The position numbers were made by a program, and so were the translations under genes. Of a DNA stretch of 51,078 nucleotides, positions 38,113 through 48,364 are shown piece after piece. Below the pieces are notes generated by a model. It was not told the origin of the DNA and searched no databases. It saw only the letters and a program-made list of their open reading frames with translations. Every line of letters starts with the position of its first letter. Position 1 is the stretch's first letter. The DNA is from SAR324 cluster bacterium REDSEA-S27_B3 (lineage in GTDB: Bacteria > SAR324 > NAC60-12), in the NCBI GenBank assembly GCA_001627865.1, contig LUQO01000009.1, forward strand, positions 1 to 51,078. Reading direction: 5' to 3'.

Positions 38113-39276
38113 ATGAACTGGGATATTCAAATCAATGAAGAAGTAGATTTACTGCGCGAAACGGTACGCCAGTTTGCTGAAAAGCACATAGTTCCGATTG
38201 CCGATGAAATTGATCGCAACAACGAATTCCCTCAGCATCTCTGGATTGAACTTGGGAACTTGGGACTTTTAGGGATTACTGTTCCAGAACATTACGGTGG
38301 TTCCGGAATGTCTTATTTAGCCCATGTAGTTGCGGTGGAGGAAATTTCAAGAGCGTCTGCATCAGTTGGCTTGTCGTATGGCGCGCATTCAAATTTGTGT
38401 GTGAATCAATTAAAGCTGAATGGGAATGATAAGCAGAAAAAAAAATTTCTTCCAAAGCTCTGCAGCGGTGAAAATGTAGGCGCGCTGGCAATGTCTGAAG
38501 CGCAAGCAGGCTCTGATGTGGTTGGATCAATGGCATGTTACGCCGAAAAACATGGAGACTGCTGGATTGCCAACGGCACAAAAATGTGGATTACAAACGG
38601 TCCTGATGCTGATGTGCTGATTGTGTATATGCGTACGGCACCCAAAGATCAGGGATCAAGAGCAATGACCGCTTTCATCATTGAAAAATCCATGAAAGGG
38701 TTTTCAACCTCAAAGAAACTGGACAAACTCGGGATGAGAGGTTCCAATACTTGCGAGCTTGTTTTCGAAGATTGTGAAATTCCTGATGAAAATGTAATCC
38801 GTGAAGTTAACCAGGGTGTCCAGGTGCTGATGAGCGGGCTTAATTTCGAAAGGATTGTGCTTTCCGGAGGGCCGATTGGAATCATGCAGGCAGCAATGGA
38901 TTTAGTGCTGCCTTACCTGCATGAGCGCAAACAATTTGACAGGCCGATTGGCACGTTTGAACTGATGCAGGGAAAAATTGCTGACATGTACACTGCACTG
39001 CAATCCTCACGGGCCTTTTGTTATCACGTCGCGGAAAAATGCAGCAAGGACCAGGTTTCACGCATGGACACCGCCGCCTGCCTGTTATTTGCCTCAGAAA
39101 ACGCAGTTAAAGTTGCACTAGAGGCAATACAGTCCCTGGGTGGAAATGGTTACATAAATGATTATCCTGCAGGCAGGCTGCTTCGTGACGCTAAACTTTA
39201 CGATATTGGTGCGGGTACAAATGAAATCAGGAGGATGCTGATCGGACGCGAGCTATTTGATGCTTCATTTACTTAG
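38113..39276 (+). CDS. acyl-CoA dehydrogenase, isovaleryl-CoA dehydrogenase-like
   Basis: 387 aa, starting two bases after hisI. The family pattern is clear: [31 protein letters not shown] (FAD/substrate site), [14 protein letters not shown] and the C-terminal [32 protein letters not shown]. The IVD catalytic glutamate position (human Glu254 context LERLVLAGG) is matched by [10 protein letters not shown]. This subgroup oxidises isovaleryl-CoA in leucine breakdown. No other leucine-catabolic genes are nearby, so the exact substrate is inferred. Confidence 0.9.
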   Translation: MNWDIQINEEVDLLRETVRQFAEKHIVPIADEIDRNNEFPQHLWIELGNLGLLGITVPEHYGGSGMSYLAHVVAVEEISRASASVGLSYGAHSNLCVNQLKLNGNDKQKKKFLPKLCSGENVGALAMSEAQAGSDVVGSMACYAEKHGDCWIANGTKMWITNGPDADVLIVYMRTAPKDQGSRAMTAFIIEKSMKGFSTSKKLDKLGMRGSNTCELVFEDCEIPDENVIREVNQGVQVLMSGLNFERIVLSGGPIGIMQAAMDLVLPYLHERKQFDRPIGTFELMQGKIADMYTALQSSRAFCYHVAEKCSKDQVSRMDTAACLLFASENAVKVALEAIQSLGGNGYINDYPAGRLLRDAKLYDIGAGTNEIRRMLIGRELFDASFT

Positions 39277-39425
39277 TACATCTTGTAATTTATTGATCTG
39301 ATATGTTAATTGTGCCTAAGACAAATGACATTGCTTTTAAGGAATGTATAAATTATGTAAATTTGCAGATTTATAAGAAACTTAAGTTGTAACCTTACAA
39401 GAGGAACACCAAGAAGGAGCGAACC

Positions 39426-41327
39426 ATGTCAAATATAAAAGCGGAACGTAAGGTAACAGTCATCCTGGCGACGGACGTCGTCGGCTACAGCACGAAGATG
39501 GAGATGGACGAGAACCAGACGCTCAAGAACCTCGCCGCCTGCCGCAGCATCGTTGACAGCCTGATCGAGGCGCACCACGGACGCATCTTCAACACCGCCG
39601 GGGACTCGGTGCTGGCGGAGTTCCCCAGCGCGGTCGAGGCGGTGTTCTGCGCCCGCGAGTTCCAGGACTCGATCCGGGAGCGCAACCGCACGGTTGACGA
39701 AGCGGAGCAACTGGAGTTCCGGGTGGGGATCAACATGGGGGATGTCGTGGTCGAGGGAGAGAACCTGCTGGGCGAGGGGGTCAACGTGGCGGCGCGGCTG
39801 GAAGCATTGGCCCAGGTCGGCGGCATCTGCGTCTCCAAGAACATCCACGAAGCGGTTCACAAGAAGATGGAACTGGAGTTCAACGACCTCGGGCAGCAGA
39901 AGGTCAAGAACACCGTGATGCACGCCGTGGACATCTCGCTGGAGGGCATCTCCAAGCGCAAGCCCCCAAAGCCTCCGGCCTCGCCGTGGCAGAAAATCGC
40001 GGCGGCCATTGTGATCACCACGATCATCGTCGGCGGCGGGGTCTGGTGGTGGCAGCGTCCCGACTTCCAGCCCGCGGATCAGTCCAAGTTCGCCTTCAAG
40101 CTTCCGGACAAGCCCTCAATCGCGGTGCTGCCCTTCAACAACATGTCCGGCGACGCCTCGCAGGACTACATCGCGGACGGGCTTTCCGAGAACATCATCA
40201 CCGTGCTGGCCACCTCCCCGGACCTGTTCGTGATCGCCCGCAACTCCAGCTTCACCTACAAGGGCAAGGCCGTCAAGGTGCAGGAGGTCGCCGAGCAGCT
40301 GGGGGTGCGCTACGTGCTGGAGGGCAGCGTCCAGCAGTCCGGGAAGAAGCTGAGGGTCACGGCGCAGTTGGTGGACGCCGTGGACGGCAAGCACCTCTGG
40401 GCCGACCGCTACGACCGCACGCTCGACGACCTCTTTGCCGTGCAGGACGAGATCACCGAAAAGATCTTCTTTCAGATGCAGGTCCAGCTAACTTCCGGGG
40501 CACGGGGAAGGATTTACCAAAAATATTCTGGAGGTGTTGACGATATGCGCTTATACAAACAGGGAATGAAGCATTTTTATGCCTACTCCCCCGCTGGCCA
40601 CAAGGAGGCGGAACGGCTCTGGGGTGAGTTGTATGAAAAAAACCCGGAAGGCGGTATGGCAAATGCTGCCCTGGGAATCCTGTACTGGCAGAAGGTGTGG
40701 ATCCGGCTGTCCAAGAATCCCAAGGAGGATTTTGCCATGTCCCAAAAGTATTTTGAGAAGGCGCACTCCATCATGGGGGACGGGGGTTCCCTGACCTTTC
40801 TGGCCTTCCTCGACTCGATGAGTGGGAACTGCGAATCCTCGATTGAAAAGGTCGAACGCGCGGTGCAAATTGACCCTTCTGGTGGAGGTGACAAAGCGAT
40901 TGGGGGCAGTACGTTGCTGAATTGCGGAAAGCCTGCCAGAGCGGTTGAACTGCTCAAGCAGGCCATGCGCCTGCAACCCTACTACCCTGAATGGTATGCA
41001 AATACCACGGGAACCGCCCTGCTGTCCCTGGGAAAGCACAAGGAAGCCGAGGAACTGCTCACCGCCGTGCTTCAATCCGAGAGCGTCTCCAAGCGGGATC
41101 AGGCACGGGCCTTGACGGGGCTGGCCGTCTCGTTCGCCGTCCGTGATGATCCGGAAACCGCGAAAAAGTACGTCGGCCAGTTGCTGGAGCTTGATCCGGG
41201 GTTCAACATGACCAAGGCAAAAACGTACAACCTCTACAAAGGGAAGATGACGGATCAGGATTTCGTGAAACTCTACGTGGAGGCGCTGCGTCAGGCAGGG
41301 GTTCCGGAGCAATCGACGTCAGGCTGA
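39426..41327 (+). CDS. class III adenylate/guanylate cyclase with TolB-like and TPR domains
   Basis: 633 aa from the ATG with AAGGAG six bases upstream. Domain order: a cyclase domain (about residues 8-180) with metal-binding Asp in LATDVVGYS and AGDSVLAEF and the GEGVNVAARLE loop; a membrane span around residue 195-208 (AAAIVITTIIVGGGVWWW); a TolB/FlgO-like domain (SIAVLPFNNMSGDASQDYIADGLSENI... VRYVLEGSVQ); and C-terminal tetratricopeptide-like helices (about residues 385-600). It probably makes cAMP under membrane or protein-interaction control. Base composition is very unlike the neighbours: the line 39961-40020 is 65% GC against 38% at 38761-38820, and the 3' part is intermediate. Confidence 0.93.
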   Translation: MSNIKAERKVTVILATDVVGYSTKMEMDENQTLKNLAACRSIVDSLIEAHHGRIFNTAGDSVLAEFPSAVEAVFCAREFQDSIRERNRTVDEAEQLEFRVGINMGDVVVEGENLLGEGVNVAARLEALAQVGGICVSKNIHEAVHKKMELEFNDLGQQKVKNTVMHAVDISLEGISKRKPPKPPASPWQKIAAAIVITTIIVGGGVWWWQRPDFQPADQSKFAFKLPDKPSIAVLPFNNMSGDASQDYIADGLSENIITVLATSPDLFVIARNSSFTYKGKAVKVQEVAEQLGVRYVLEGSVQQSGKKLRVTAQLVDAVDGKHLWADRYDRTLDDLFAVQDEITEKIFFQMQVQLTSGARGRIYQKYSGGVDDMRLYKQGMKHFYAYSPAGHKEAERLWGELYEKNPEGGMANAALGILYWQKVWIRLSKNPKEDFAMSQKYFEKAHSIMGDGGSLTFLAFLDSMSGNCESSIEKVERAVQIDPSGGGDKAIGGSTLLNCGKPARAVELLKQAMRLQPYYPEWYANTTGTALLSLGKHKEAEELLTAVLQSESVSKRDQARALTGLAVSFAVRDDPETAKKYVGQLLELDPGFNMTKAKTYNLYKGKMTDQDFVKLYVEALRQAGVPEQSTSG

Positions 41328-41370
41328 TGATAATTGCAGGTACTGGTGTTCGTCAACTAAGTACTGTCAG

Positions 41371-41401
41371 AGCCACACATACACTTTTGTCGTGGCTTTT
41401 T
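41371..41401 (+). terminator. probable rho-independent terminator after the cyclase gene
   Basis: AGCCACACA (41371-41379) can pair with TGT-c-GTGGCT (41388-41397), with one bulged base, followed by TTTTT. It lies about 45 bp after the cyclase stop. Confidence 0.6.
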
Positions 41402-41483
41402 GACTTTGCTGGCAGTGCTTATTTCACATTGCCAAAAGTAACTGCCTGGTTTATAAGCAAGTGTGATTATATTTCAGCAAAAA

Positions 41484-42944
41484 TTAATTGCCATCGATCC
41501 TGCTGTTAAATTCCGTAATCAATTCATCAATTTTTTCTGCACTGGAAAAGATGTTTTTCCAATATGATTGATGATCGTGCCACTGCCGGTTTAACTCTTC
41601 CAGTTCCCTTCCCTGCTGTTCAATCCAGGTGAAATATTTCAGGTTATGAATTCGTTTCTTTTCATAATGAGTCAGCTCAAGCATGTTTTCGATACTAGTG
41701 TCCATCAGCAATTGAAAGTCTTTGTGTGCGTCAATTTCGCTGTAAGCACCACGCTCAGCCGTCAGCTCTTCAAGACGCGAGCCGTAAAGTTCCATTGAAT
41801 CAGTGAGAATTGTTACCACGTAATCATCTTCAGTCAGTTCAAAATATTTTGTGTATTTGATGGCGCTGATTATATTTGCGATACCTGAAATTCCAAGTAA
41901 ATCTAATTGATTCGCAAATTCCGGATCAACCCCATAATGTGCCAGGCAGTCCCTGCCAACGGCTTCATTAAACAGTCTCAGCATCCTCACAGCAACTTCA
42001 TCATCAATGGCCATCACCAGGTCTGTGTTTTTGCAATCATGTATCCAAGGCACATGCTTGTCACCAATGCCTTCAATGCGATGATCACCAAATCCATTGT
42101 TCAGCAATGTTGGACACTGCAGGGCTTCGGAAACTGCCATCTTTGAGTTTGTAAATTTATTTTTCAGATAATATGCAAATGCCATTGATCCCGCTGAGCC
42201 TGATGTGCAAATTGCACCGGCAACTCTGCTATTAGGCCCCATTTCCTTCTTAAGCACTTCTTCCGCGGCAGGTCCGGTCACCATGTAATGCCATAGGGGA
42301 TTGCCGAACTCTTCAAACTGATTGAAGATCAGTATGTCATTCCTGGTATTATTCAACTCGATGCACTTGTCAAAGATTTCCTTCACATTACTTTCACTTC
42401 CCGGGGTAGTGATTATTTCTCCGGCGATATTCTTCAACCACTCAAAACGCTCACGTGACATGTTTTCAGGTAAAATAGCAATTGAATCACAGCCCAGCAG
42501 AGAAGAAACATAGGCGCCGCCTCTGCAGTAATTTCCAGTGGACGGCCATACAGCTTTGGTTTCTCCCGGACAGAATTGTCCTGTGGTTAAAGCAGGAACA
42601 AGGCATCCGTATGTTGCTCCAACTTTGTGAGCGCCTGTGGGAAACCACTTACCTACAAGTGCAATTATTTTGGCTTTTACTCCGGATAATTCACTGGGAA
42701 TTAACATATAATTCACATTTCCAAATCCACCTCCTTTGGAAACAGGTGCATTTTTCCAGGTGATTCTGAATAAATTATTTGGATCAGTTTCCCACAAACT
42801 GATGTTTTTTAATTTACCCTTAATTTCATCAGGAATTGTTTCCGGATTCTGCATTTGTGCGAATGTAGGAAGTTTTATGTTACGCTCCCTGCAATGCTGT
42901 ATGTTTTGATTTATTTTTTCTTCATTTTTTGTTAGGTCAATCAT
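41484..42944 (-). CDS. fold-type II PLP-dependent enzyme, cysteine-synthase-like, unknown substrate
   Basis: 486 aa. The PLP lysine is probably in PTGAHKVGATYGCL, and the phosphate-binding loop is CTSGSAGSMAFAYYL. WPSTGNYCRGGAYVSSLLG resembles the substrate/cofactor loop of cysteine-synthase-like and threonine-synthase-like enzymes. The protein is about 150 aa longer than CysK, and the C-terminal 100 residues are charged helices (LTHYEKKRIHNLKYF...). I cannot name a substrate; it belongs to a little-studied group. It follows the threonine-synthase-like gene by 36 bp, likely one operon. Confidence 0.8.
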   Translation of the reverse strand: MIDLTKNEEKINQNIQHCRERNIKLPTFAQMQNPETIPDEIKGKLKNISLWETDPNNLFRITWKNAPVSKGGGFGNVNYMLIPSELSGVKAKIIALVGKWFPTGAHKVGATYGCLVPALTTGQFCPGETKAVWPSTGNYCRGGAYVSSLLGCDSIAILPENMSRERFEWLKNIAGEIITTPGSESNVKEIFDKCIELNNTRNDILIFNQFEEFGNPLWHYMVTGPAAEEVLKKEMGPNSRVAGAICTSGSAGSMAFAYYLKNKFTNSKMAVSEALQCPTLLNNGFGDHRIEGIGDKHVPWIHDCKNTDLVMAIDDEVAVRMLRLFNEAVGRDCLAHYGVDPEFANQLDLLGISGIANIISAIKYTKYFELTEDDYVVTILTDSMELYGSRLEELTAERGAYSEIDAHKDFQLLMDTSIENMLELTHYEKKRIHNLKYFTWIEQQGRELEELNRQWHDHQSYWKNIFSSAEKIDELITEFNSRIDGN

Positions 42945-42980
42945 GTTTCTTTTGAAAGTTAGGAAGTTAGCAGATGAATT

Positions 42981-44156
42981 CTATGTAAGTTCATCAAGCG
43001 AATTTATGGCTTTGTCGGGGGTAACAACATTTTTTGAGGCAGAGTTAATATCCTTCAGCCCATTACCTGTCAGCAGAACTACACAGGATGCGCTTGATTC
43101 CAGAAAAGGTTTCTGTTTAAGAAAACCGGCATAGGCTGTTGCCGCCGCGGGCTCAGCAAAAAGTCCGCAGTCAGATGATAATTCTTTTTGCGCGGAGAGA
43201 ATTTCTTCGTCTGTCACTGTAAGACAATGCCCTCCGTATGCTTTAAGATTTTTTACAGCAAGTAACCCGTTGCTTGGTGTATCAACAGAAATTGAGTCGG
43301 CTACAGTTTGTGCATTCTGTAAATCATATACTCCGGAATCCATTGCCCTGCAAATCGCATTACTTCCGGAGGCCTGTATTGCGTGAATCACAGGAATTCC
43401 TGGAATCTGTTTAAGCTGATGCAGATCCCGAAATCCTTTGTATAGTCCTGACAAAATTACTCCATCTCCGGCACTGACAAATACATGATCAGGCGCTTTG
43501 CCTAGTTGATTGAAAATTTCAATTGATACGGTTTTTTTCCCTTCAATCGTCATTGGATTGTAGGCAGTGTTGCGATTCATACCTCCTCGGATTTTTGAAT
43601 ACTGCAGTGAGAGTGAAAATGCATGATCATAATTTTTCTCTGCAAGTACCAGATCCGCGCCATATTGCAGGGACTGTATCATCTTGGCCGGAGGGGCAGT
43701 CTTTGGCAAAAATAGCTTAACTTTCAGTCCTGCCGCTGCGCCTACTCCTGCCATAGAAGAACCGGCGTTTCCGGTAGAAGCAACAACTACTTCATTAATG
43801 TCATGTTTACGTGCAAATGCTGCAACAAGGAATGAGGCCCTGTCCTTGAAAGAGCCTGTTGGATTGAGACCATCATCTTTTAAAAACAACTCAGGAAAAC
43901 CATGTTTTCCCAGAAGTCTTTCGGGGCTCCACAGAGGAGTGTTCCCAACTGGAATATCCGGAAAATACTTTCGTTCTACCGGAAGAAGATCAAGAGGATC
44001 ATTGCTGTCTGGATTTCCATTCAATTCCACTTCCAACACCCCATTCAGAGGCTGTCCGATTTCTTGACTGGCCTCGCAGTCAGGACACAGCATTAGCTCT
44101 GGAGAGATTTCATATCTCGTGTCACACAGACTGCATTTGTAGTTAAATGTCAGCAA
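42981..44156 (-). CDS. threonine-synthase-like PLP enzyme with N-terminal zinc ribbon
   Basis: 391 aa. The first 30 residues form a small zinc ribbon (CSLC and CPDC). The catalytic domain has the PLP lysine in NPTGSFKDRAS, the STGNAGSSMAGVGAAAG loop, LFLPKTAPPAKM and the distal LTGNGLKD (phosphate site, with Ser/Thr). This matches threonine synthase (fold type II). Whether it makes threonine from O-phosphohomoserine or has another role is open, because it is paired with an unassigned PLP enzyme rather than with homoserine genes. Confidence 0.82.
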   Translation of the reverse strand: MLTFNYKCSLCDTRYEISPELMLCPDCEASQEIGQPLNGVLEVELNGNPDSNDPLDLLPVERKYFPDIPVGNTPLWSPERLLGKHGFPELFLKDDGLNPTGSFKDRASFLVAAFARKHDINEVVVASTGNAGSSMAGVGAAAGLKVKLFLPKTAPPAKMIQSLQYGADLVLAEKNYDHAFSLSLQYSKIRGGMNRNTAYNPMTIEGKKTVSIEIFNQLGKAPDHVFVSAGDGVILSGLYKGFRDLHQLKQIPGIPVIHAIQASGSNAICRAMDSGVYDLQNAQTVADSISVDTPSNGLLAVKNLKAYGGHCLTVTDEEILSAQKELSSDCGLFAEPAAATAYAGFLKQKPFLESSASCVVLLTGNGLKDINSASKNVVTPDKAINSLDELT

Positions 44157-44275
44157 AGATTCTAGTTTGGATCTGATGTTTACTTGTGATTTATTCAGTG
44201 AGAATTGCGAATATAGCTTATTAAATTAATTCTCAAATAACGAGGTTATAATAGGACATGGATTCAAGGGACAAA

Positions 44276-47200
44276 TTACTGAAGCTTGCCTGGTGAAGAA
44301 TAACTAAATTCCAATTGTTGCTCAGGAAGAAGTTCCTCCAGTTCTTCAATCAATTCCGGAGTAAAATCAATTTTCTCTTCCGGAGTGATGGTTACTGAAG
44401 TGTCTTCCGGTGTCTGAATTGAAAATGTAAAAGACTTGTCTCCGGAGTATTTTTGCATTGTGTTACGCAGTAAACTTATTGACTCCTGTTTTAATGGTTC
44501 CGGACCAATTTTTATCCGCATACTTTTTGCTTCAGCTTCTCTGATCTCGCTTAAGGGACGCACATTTTCCGTGTACAGACTTACTTCTTCATCGCGGTAA
44601 TTAACCCTTCCTGTGATCAGCAAAGGTTCATCTCTTTCAAGCAATTCACCATCCTTTTCATAAACATTTGCGAAAACCGGGAACTCGATTGTTCCTCTCG
44701 TATCTTCCAAAGTGACGATGGCGAACTTTTCATTCTTTTGATTCATGCGTATGATATTGTTGACAATAATTCCTATCAAGGAAACTTTTTCTTTTTCCTC
44801 GTGAGCACCATCTTTTAATTTAGCAGTTGTAGTTGCCAGATTATTCATTTCTGAGTTATAACTGTCAAGGGGGTGCCCTGAAACATAAAAACCCAATGCT
44901 GCTTTTTCCTGATTCAGGCGCTCACGTTTAGGCCAGTTCCGGACTTGTGGGAATTCAAGTCTGGTTTCGGTTGCTTTTACGTCACCTGTATCCAATAATT
45001 CAAACAAAGAAATTTGTGAAGCATCCTCCGCACGCTGAAATTCCTGGGCCAAATGGAAAGCACCTTCAAGCGCGGCAGCAAGCTGAGCGCGGTTTTCATG
45101 TAGAGAATTAAATGCCCCGCATTTGATTAGTGTCTCAAACATTCTTTTGTTGATTTCAGTTAAATTAACTTTCTTCATGAATTCCATAAAGTCAGTTATT
45201 TCTCCATGATCACTGCGTACTTTCATTATCGCATCAACCGCTTTGCTGCTGACATTTTTTACAGCATTCAATCCGAAACGTATGCCTTCAACTCTGGCTT
45301 CCTGACGTAACCATACGGTAAATGGAGATTCTGGACTTAAATCCAGCGATTGTGGAGCAATGTCTGAAGATTCTGTATTTTTGACCAGAACTTTTAAAAA
45401 CTCTGCCTCTTCCTTAAAAATTTGATTTTTGAGATGCTTCATTGAATCCCTCAGTGGGACCAGGCATTCTGAAGGGATAGTTTCCGCTACAGTTTTTGTG
45501 CCCGTAAAGTCACGTTCAAAATGCGCCATTGTTCTTGAGGAAATCCTGTAATCTGTGGCTGTTACAGTAAAATTCTTTGTACTGTAATTAACATCGGGAG
45601 GAAGCACCCTGATACCCATTGCCTTGCATTCACTGATGTAATTGATGATGTTGTCCTGGTTACTGATTGAGCCGTTAAACAACGCGGCCATCAATTGCAC
45701 GGGGTAGTGTGCTTTGAGATAAGCAGTTTGATAAGAAATTAATCCGTATGCCACACTGTGAGATTTGTTAAAACCATATCCGGAAAAATAATATATTGTG
45801 TCAAATATCTCGTTTGCTTTCTCTTCAGGTGTGCTGGATTGTGGGCACAACTCTACAAAATTTGAGTTTTTCAGGCATCCCTCCACAAACTGAGCTCTTT
45901 GTTCTGCCAGAATTTCAGGTGACTTTTTGCCGATAGCCCGGCGCAGTAAATCCGCCTGTCCCAATGAGAATCCTGCAAGTACCTGTACACACTGGATGAT
46001 TTGCTCCTGATAAACAAGCACACCGTATGTTTCTCTCAAAATGTCTTCCATCAGTGGGTGGGGATACACGACCCTTTTACGCCCATGCTTACACTGGACA
46101 TAATCCTCAACCATTCCGGAACCTAAAGGTCCTGGGCGATAAAGTGCCAGGATTGCCACAATGTCTTCAAATGATGAGGGCTGCATGTTTGCCACAAGCC
46201 GTTTCATGCCTGAAGATTCAAGCTGGAAAACACCTACTGTGTCCGCGCTGCACAGCAAATCGAAGGTTAACTTATCATCAATTGGAATGTGAGTGATATC
46301 AATTACATGTGAATCCGGACGGCTTTTGCTGATTAAATCAAGGGTATTGTCTATGGTGGAAAGGTTTTGCAAACCAAGGAAATCAAACTTGACCGCTCCC
46401 TGGTCTTCGGCATATTTCATCGGATACATTGACTGCAAAGTGCCGTCTTTCCCTGTACAGACAGGCATCACTTCACGTATATCCTGGTCCATGATTATCA
46501 CTCCCGCGGCATGTGTTCCCAAATGAGTGTTTAAATCCTCAAGTTGTCTGCTGAACTTTATCAATCGCTGCTCATTATCACTTCCCTCTGTTGCAAGCGA
46601 AGCCAGCTCAGGCACTTTGTCAATTGCGTCATCAAGTGTAATATTCAAATCATTTGGAACTAATTTGGCGATTTTATCTGCCTGGGAATATGGGAAATCC
46701 AGTACTCTTGCCACACCTCTTACAACAGCTTTTGCTTTCAGGGAACCAAAAGTAGAAATCTGGCAGACATTTTTTTCACCATATTTCTCTCGAACATGTT
46801 CGATCACTTTTTCTCTGCCTTCCACATCAAAATCAATGTCAAAGTCCGGAAGACTGACACGGAAAGGATTCAGGAAACGCTCAAAAAGCAAACCGTGCCG
46901 CAGTGGATCAATGTCAGTAATTAGCAATGCATAGGCGACCAGTGAACCTGCTCCGGAACCGCGTCCAGGACCCACTGTGACATCGTTCTCCTTTGACCAT
47001 TTTATGAACTCTGAAACAATCAAAAAATATCCCGGAAATTCCATCTGGATTATTACATCCAGCTCAAAAAGTAAGCGTTCATCGTATGGTTTTCTAAATT
47101 CCTCAAATGAACATTCAGGTGCGTACTGCTCGAACAGTTTTTCCAGGCGTATTTCCAGTCCTTTTAAAGCATCATTGCGCAGCTTTGAGTCAAGTGTTTC

Positions 47201-48079
47201 ATACTCCTTTGTTGGGATTTGCGGCAGAAAAATTTTATTATTTTCAAGCGACAGTTCACATTGTTCTGCAATTTTACTGGTATTTTCCAGGGCATTAAGT
47301 GGAAGCTCAGAAAATGCAGACAGCATTTCATCTGAACTTTTTAAATATCGCTGATTCCCTTGCTGAGCAGGGACACCTTCATCGGTTACTCTACGCTGCA
47401 TGCCCATCAGCCACAGCATGTATTGTGCTTCTGCTTCTTCCTCAGTGAGATAAAAACAGTCGTTGGTTCCTGCGTAAGGAATGTCAAGCTCGTCTCCAAG
47501 CGTAACTAACTGATTATTCAGTTCTGTCTGTTCCGGAAGTCCGGTATTTTGCAGCTCAATATAGTAACGATCACCAAATACGTTCCGGTACCAGCGTGCA
47601 ACACGACGTGCGTCTACCGAACATCCGTCAAGCAAATACCGGTTTATTTGGCTGTTCATTCCACCACTCAACGCAATCAAACCATCATTATATTTCCTCA
47701 GTAATTGATGATTTATGCACGGGATTCCATTGACTTTCCCTTCAGTATAACTGAGGCTCACCAACATACCGAGATTGTGATAGCCCTCACGATTCTGACA
47801 AAGTAATTGAATCTGTCCCGGCGAAGTTATATTTCTAGCGGAACCGTTTGTCTCGAATTCTGAGTCTTCTTCAATCACTGACGCGCCAACACCGATAATC
47901 GGCTTCAAGTCTGCTGTTTTCAAAGTGTGATAAAATTCGATTGCGCCAAACATGTTTCCATGATCGGTAATGGCACAGGATTCAAAGCCACCTTCTTTTA
48001 GTGCTGGTACAAGATCTTTTATGCGGATTGCTCCTTCAAGCAGGGAATATTGTGTGTGCAGGTGCAGGTGGGTAAACAT
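44276..48079 (-). CDS. dnaE: DNA polymerase III subunit alpha
   Basis: 1267 aa from the ATG at 48079; the longer frame to 48109 adds ten unsupported residues. It starts with the PHP domain (FTHLHLHTQYSLLEGAIR, ITDHGNMFGAIEF). The polymerase core contains VGPGRGSGAGSLVAY and the catalytic aspartates in LPDFDIDFD (about residues 410-418). The C-terminal OB fold and the helix-hairpin-helix region are present. It is about 100 aa longer than E. coli DnaE, with a polar insertion of about 85 residues between the NYSTKNFTV segment and the GIRFGLNAVKNV segment (roughly 45285-45540). It is the replicative polymerase. Confidence 0.97.
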   Translation of the reverse strand: MFTHLHLHTQYSLLEGAIRIKDLVPALKEGGFESCAITDHGNMFGAIEFYHTLKTADLKPIIGVGASVIEEDSEFETNGSARNITSPGQIQLLCQNREGYHNLGMLVSLSYTEGKVNGIPCINHQLLRKYNDGLIALSGGMNSQINRYLLDGCSVDARRVARWYRNVFGDRYYIELQNTGLPEQTELNNQLVTLGDELDIPYAGTNDCFYLTEEEAEAQYMLWLMGMQRRVTDEGVPAQQGNQRYLKSSDEMLSAFSELPLNALENTSKIAEQCELSLENNKIFLPQIPTKEYETLDSKLRNDALKGLEIRLEKLFEQYAPECSFEEFRKPYDERLLFELDVIIQMEFPGYFLIVSEFIKWSKENDVTVGPGRGSGAGSLVAYALLITDIDPLRHGLLFERFLNPFRVSLPDFDIDFDVEGREKVIEHVREKYGEKNVCQISTFGSLKAKAVVRGVARVLDFPYSQADKIAKLVPNDLNITLDDAIDKVPELASLATEGSDNEQRLIKFSRQLEDLNTHLGTHAAGVIIMDQDIREVMPVCTGKDGTLQSMYPMKYAEDQGAVKFDFLGLQNLSTIDNTLDLISKSRPDSHVIDITHIPIDDKLTFDLLCSADTVGVFQLESSGMKRLVANMQPSSFEDIVAILALYRPGPLGSGMVEDYVQCKHGRKRVVYPHPLMEDILRETYGVLVYQEQIIQCVQVLAGFSLGQADLLRRAIGKKSPEILAEQRAQFVEGCLKNSNFVELCPQSSTPEEKANEIFDTIYYFSGYGFNKSHSVAYGLISYQTAYLKAHYPVQLMAALFNGSISNQDNIINYISECKAMGIRVLPPDVNYSTKNFTVTATDYRISSRTMAHFERDFTGTKTVAETIPSECLVPLRDSMKHLKNQIFKEEAEFLKVLVKNTESSDIAPQSLDLSPESPFTVWLRQEARVEGIRFGLNAVKNVSSKAVDAIMKVRSDHGEITDFMEFMKKVNLTEINKRMFETLIKCGAFNSLHENRAQLAAALEGAFHLAQEFQRAEDASQISLFELLDTGDVKATETRLEFPQVRNWPKRERLNQEKAALGFYVSGHPLDSYNSEMNNLATTTAKLKDGAHEEKEKVSLIGIIVNNIIRMNQKNEKFAIVTLEDTRGTIEFPVFANVYEKDGELLERDEPLLITGRVNYRDEEVSLYTENVRPLSEIREAEAKSMRIKIGPEPLKQESISLLRNTMQKYSGDKSFTFSIQTPEDTSVTITPEEKIDFTPELIEELEELLPEQQLEFSYSSPGKLQ

Positions 48080-48364
48080 GAATTTGCAGACTAATTTTGG
48101 TAGCTTCAATTGCTTGCATACTACAGGATATTATTTTTTCCGGCAAGGAGTTATAGCCGAAAAAATTGGAATTATGTCCGGTATTGAAAATTTATTATTT
48201 AGTCAGCATCACAGTTGTAAATCAAACGAGTCTGATTTTACAATCTGTCAATTTAAAGTTGTTAAATCAGCCCTCTTGATGTACCCTGTGCGGCAGGTAA
48301 AAACACACTATGTATATAACAATTAAAGGATTTTTTTCAGAACTGATTACATTAACTTTTGCAA

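Noticed and set aside
39429..41312. Long minus-strand frames (39429-39923, 40551-41312) and a plus-strand frame at 39986-40540
   Set aside because: They lie inside the GC-rich cyclase gene, where stop codons are rare in all frames; no RBS or domain supports them.
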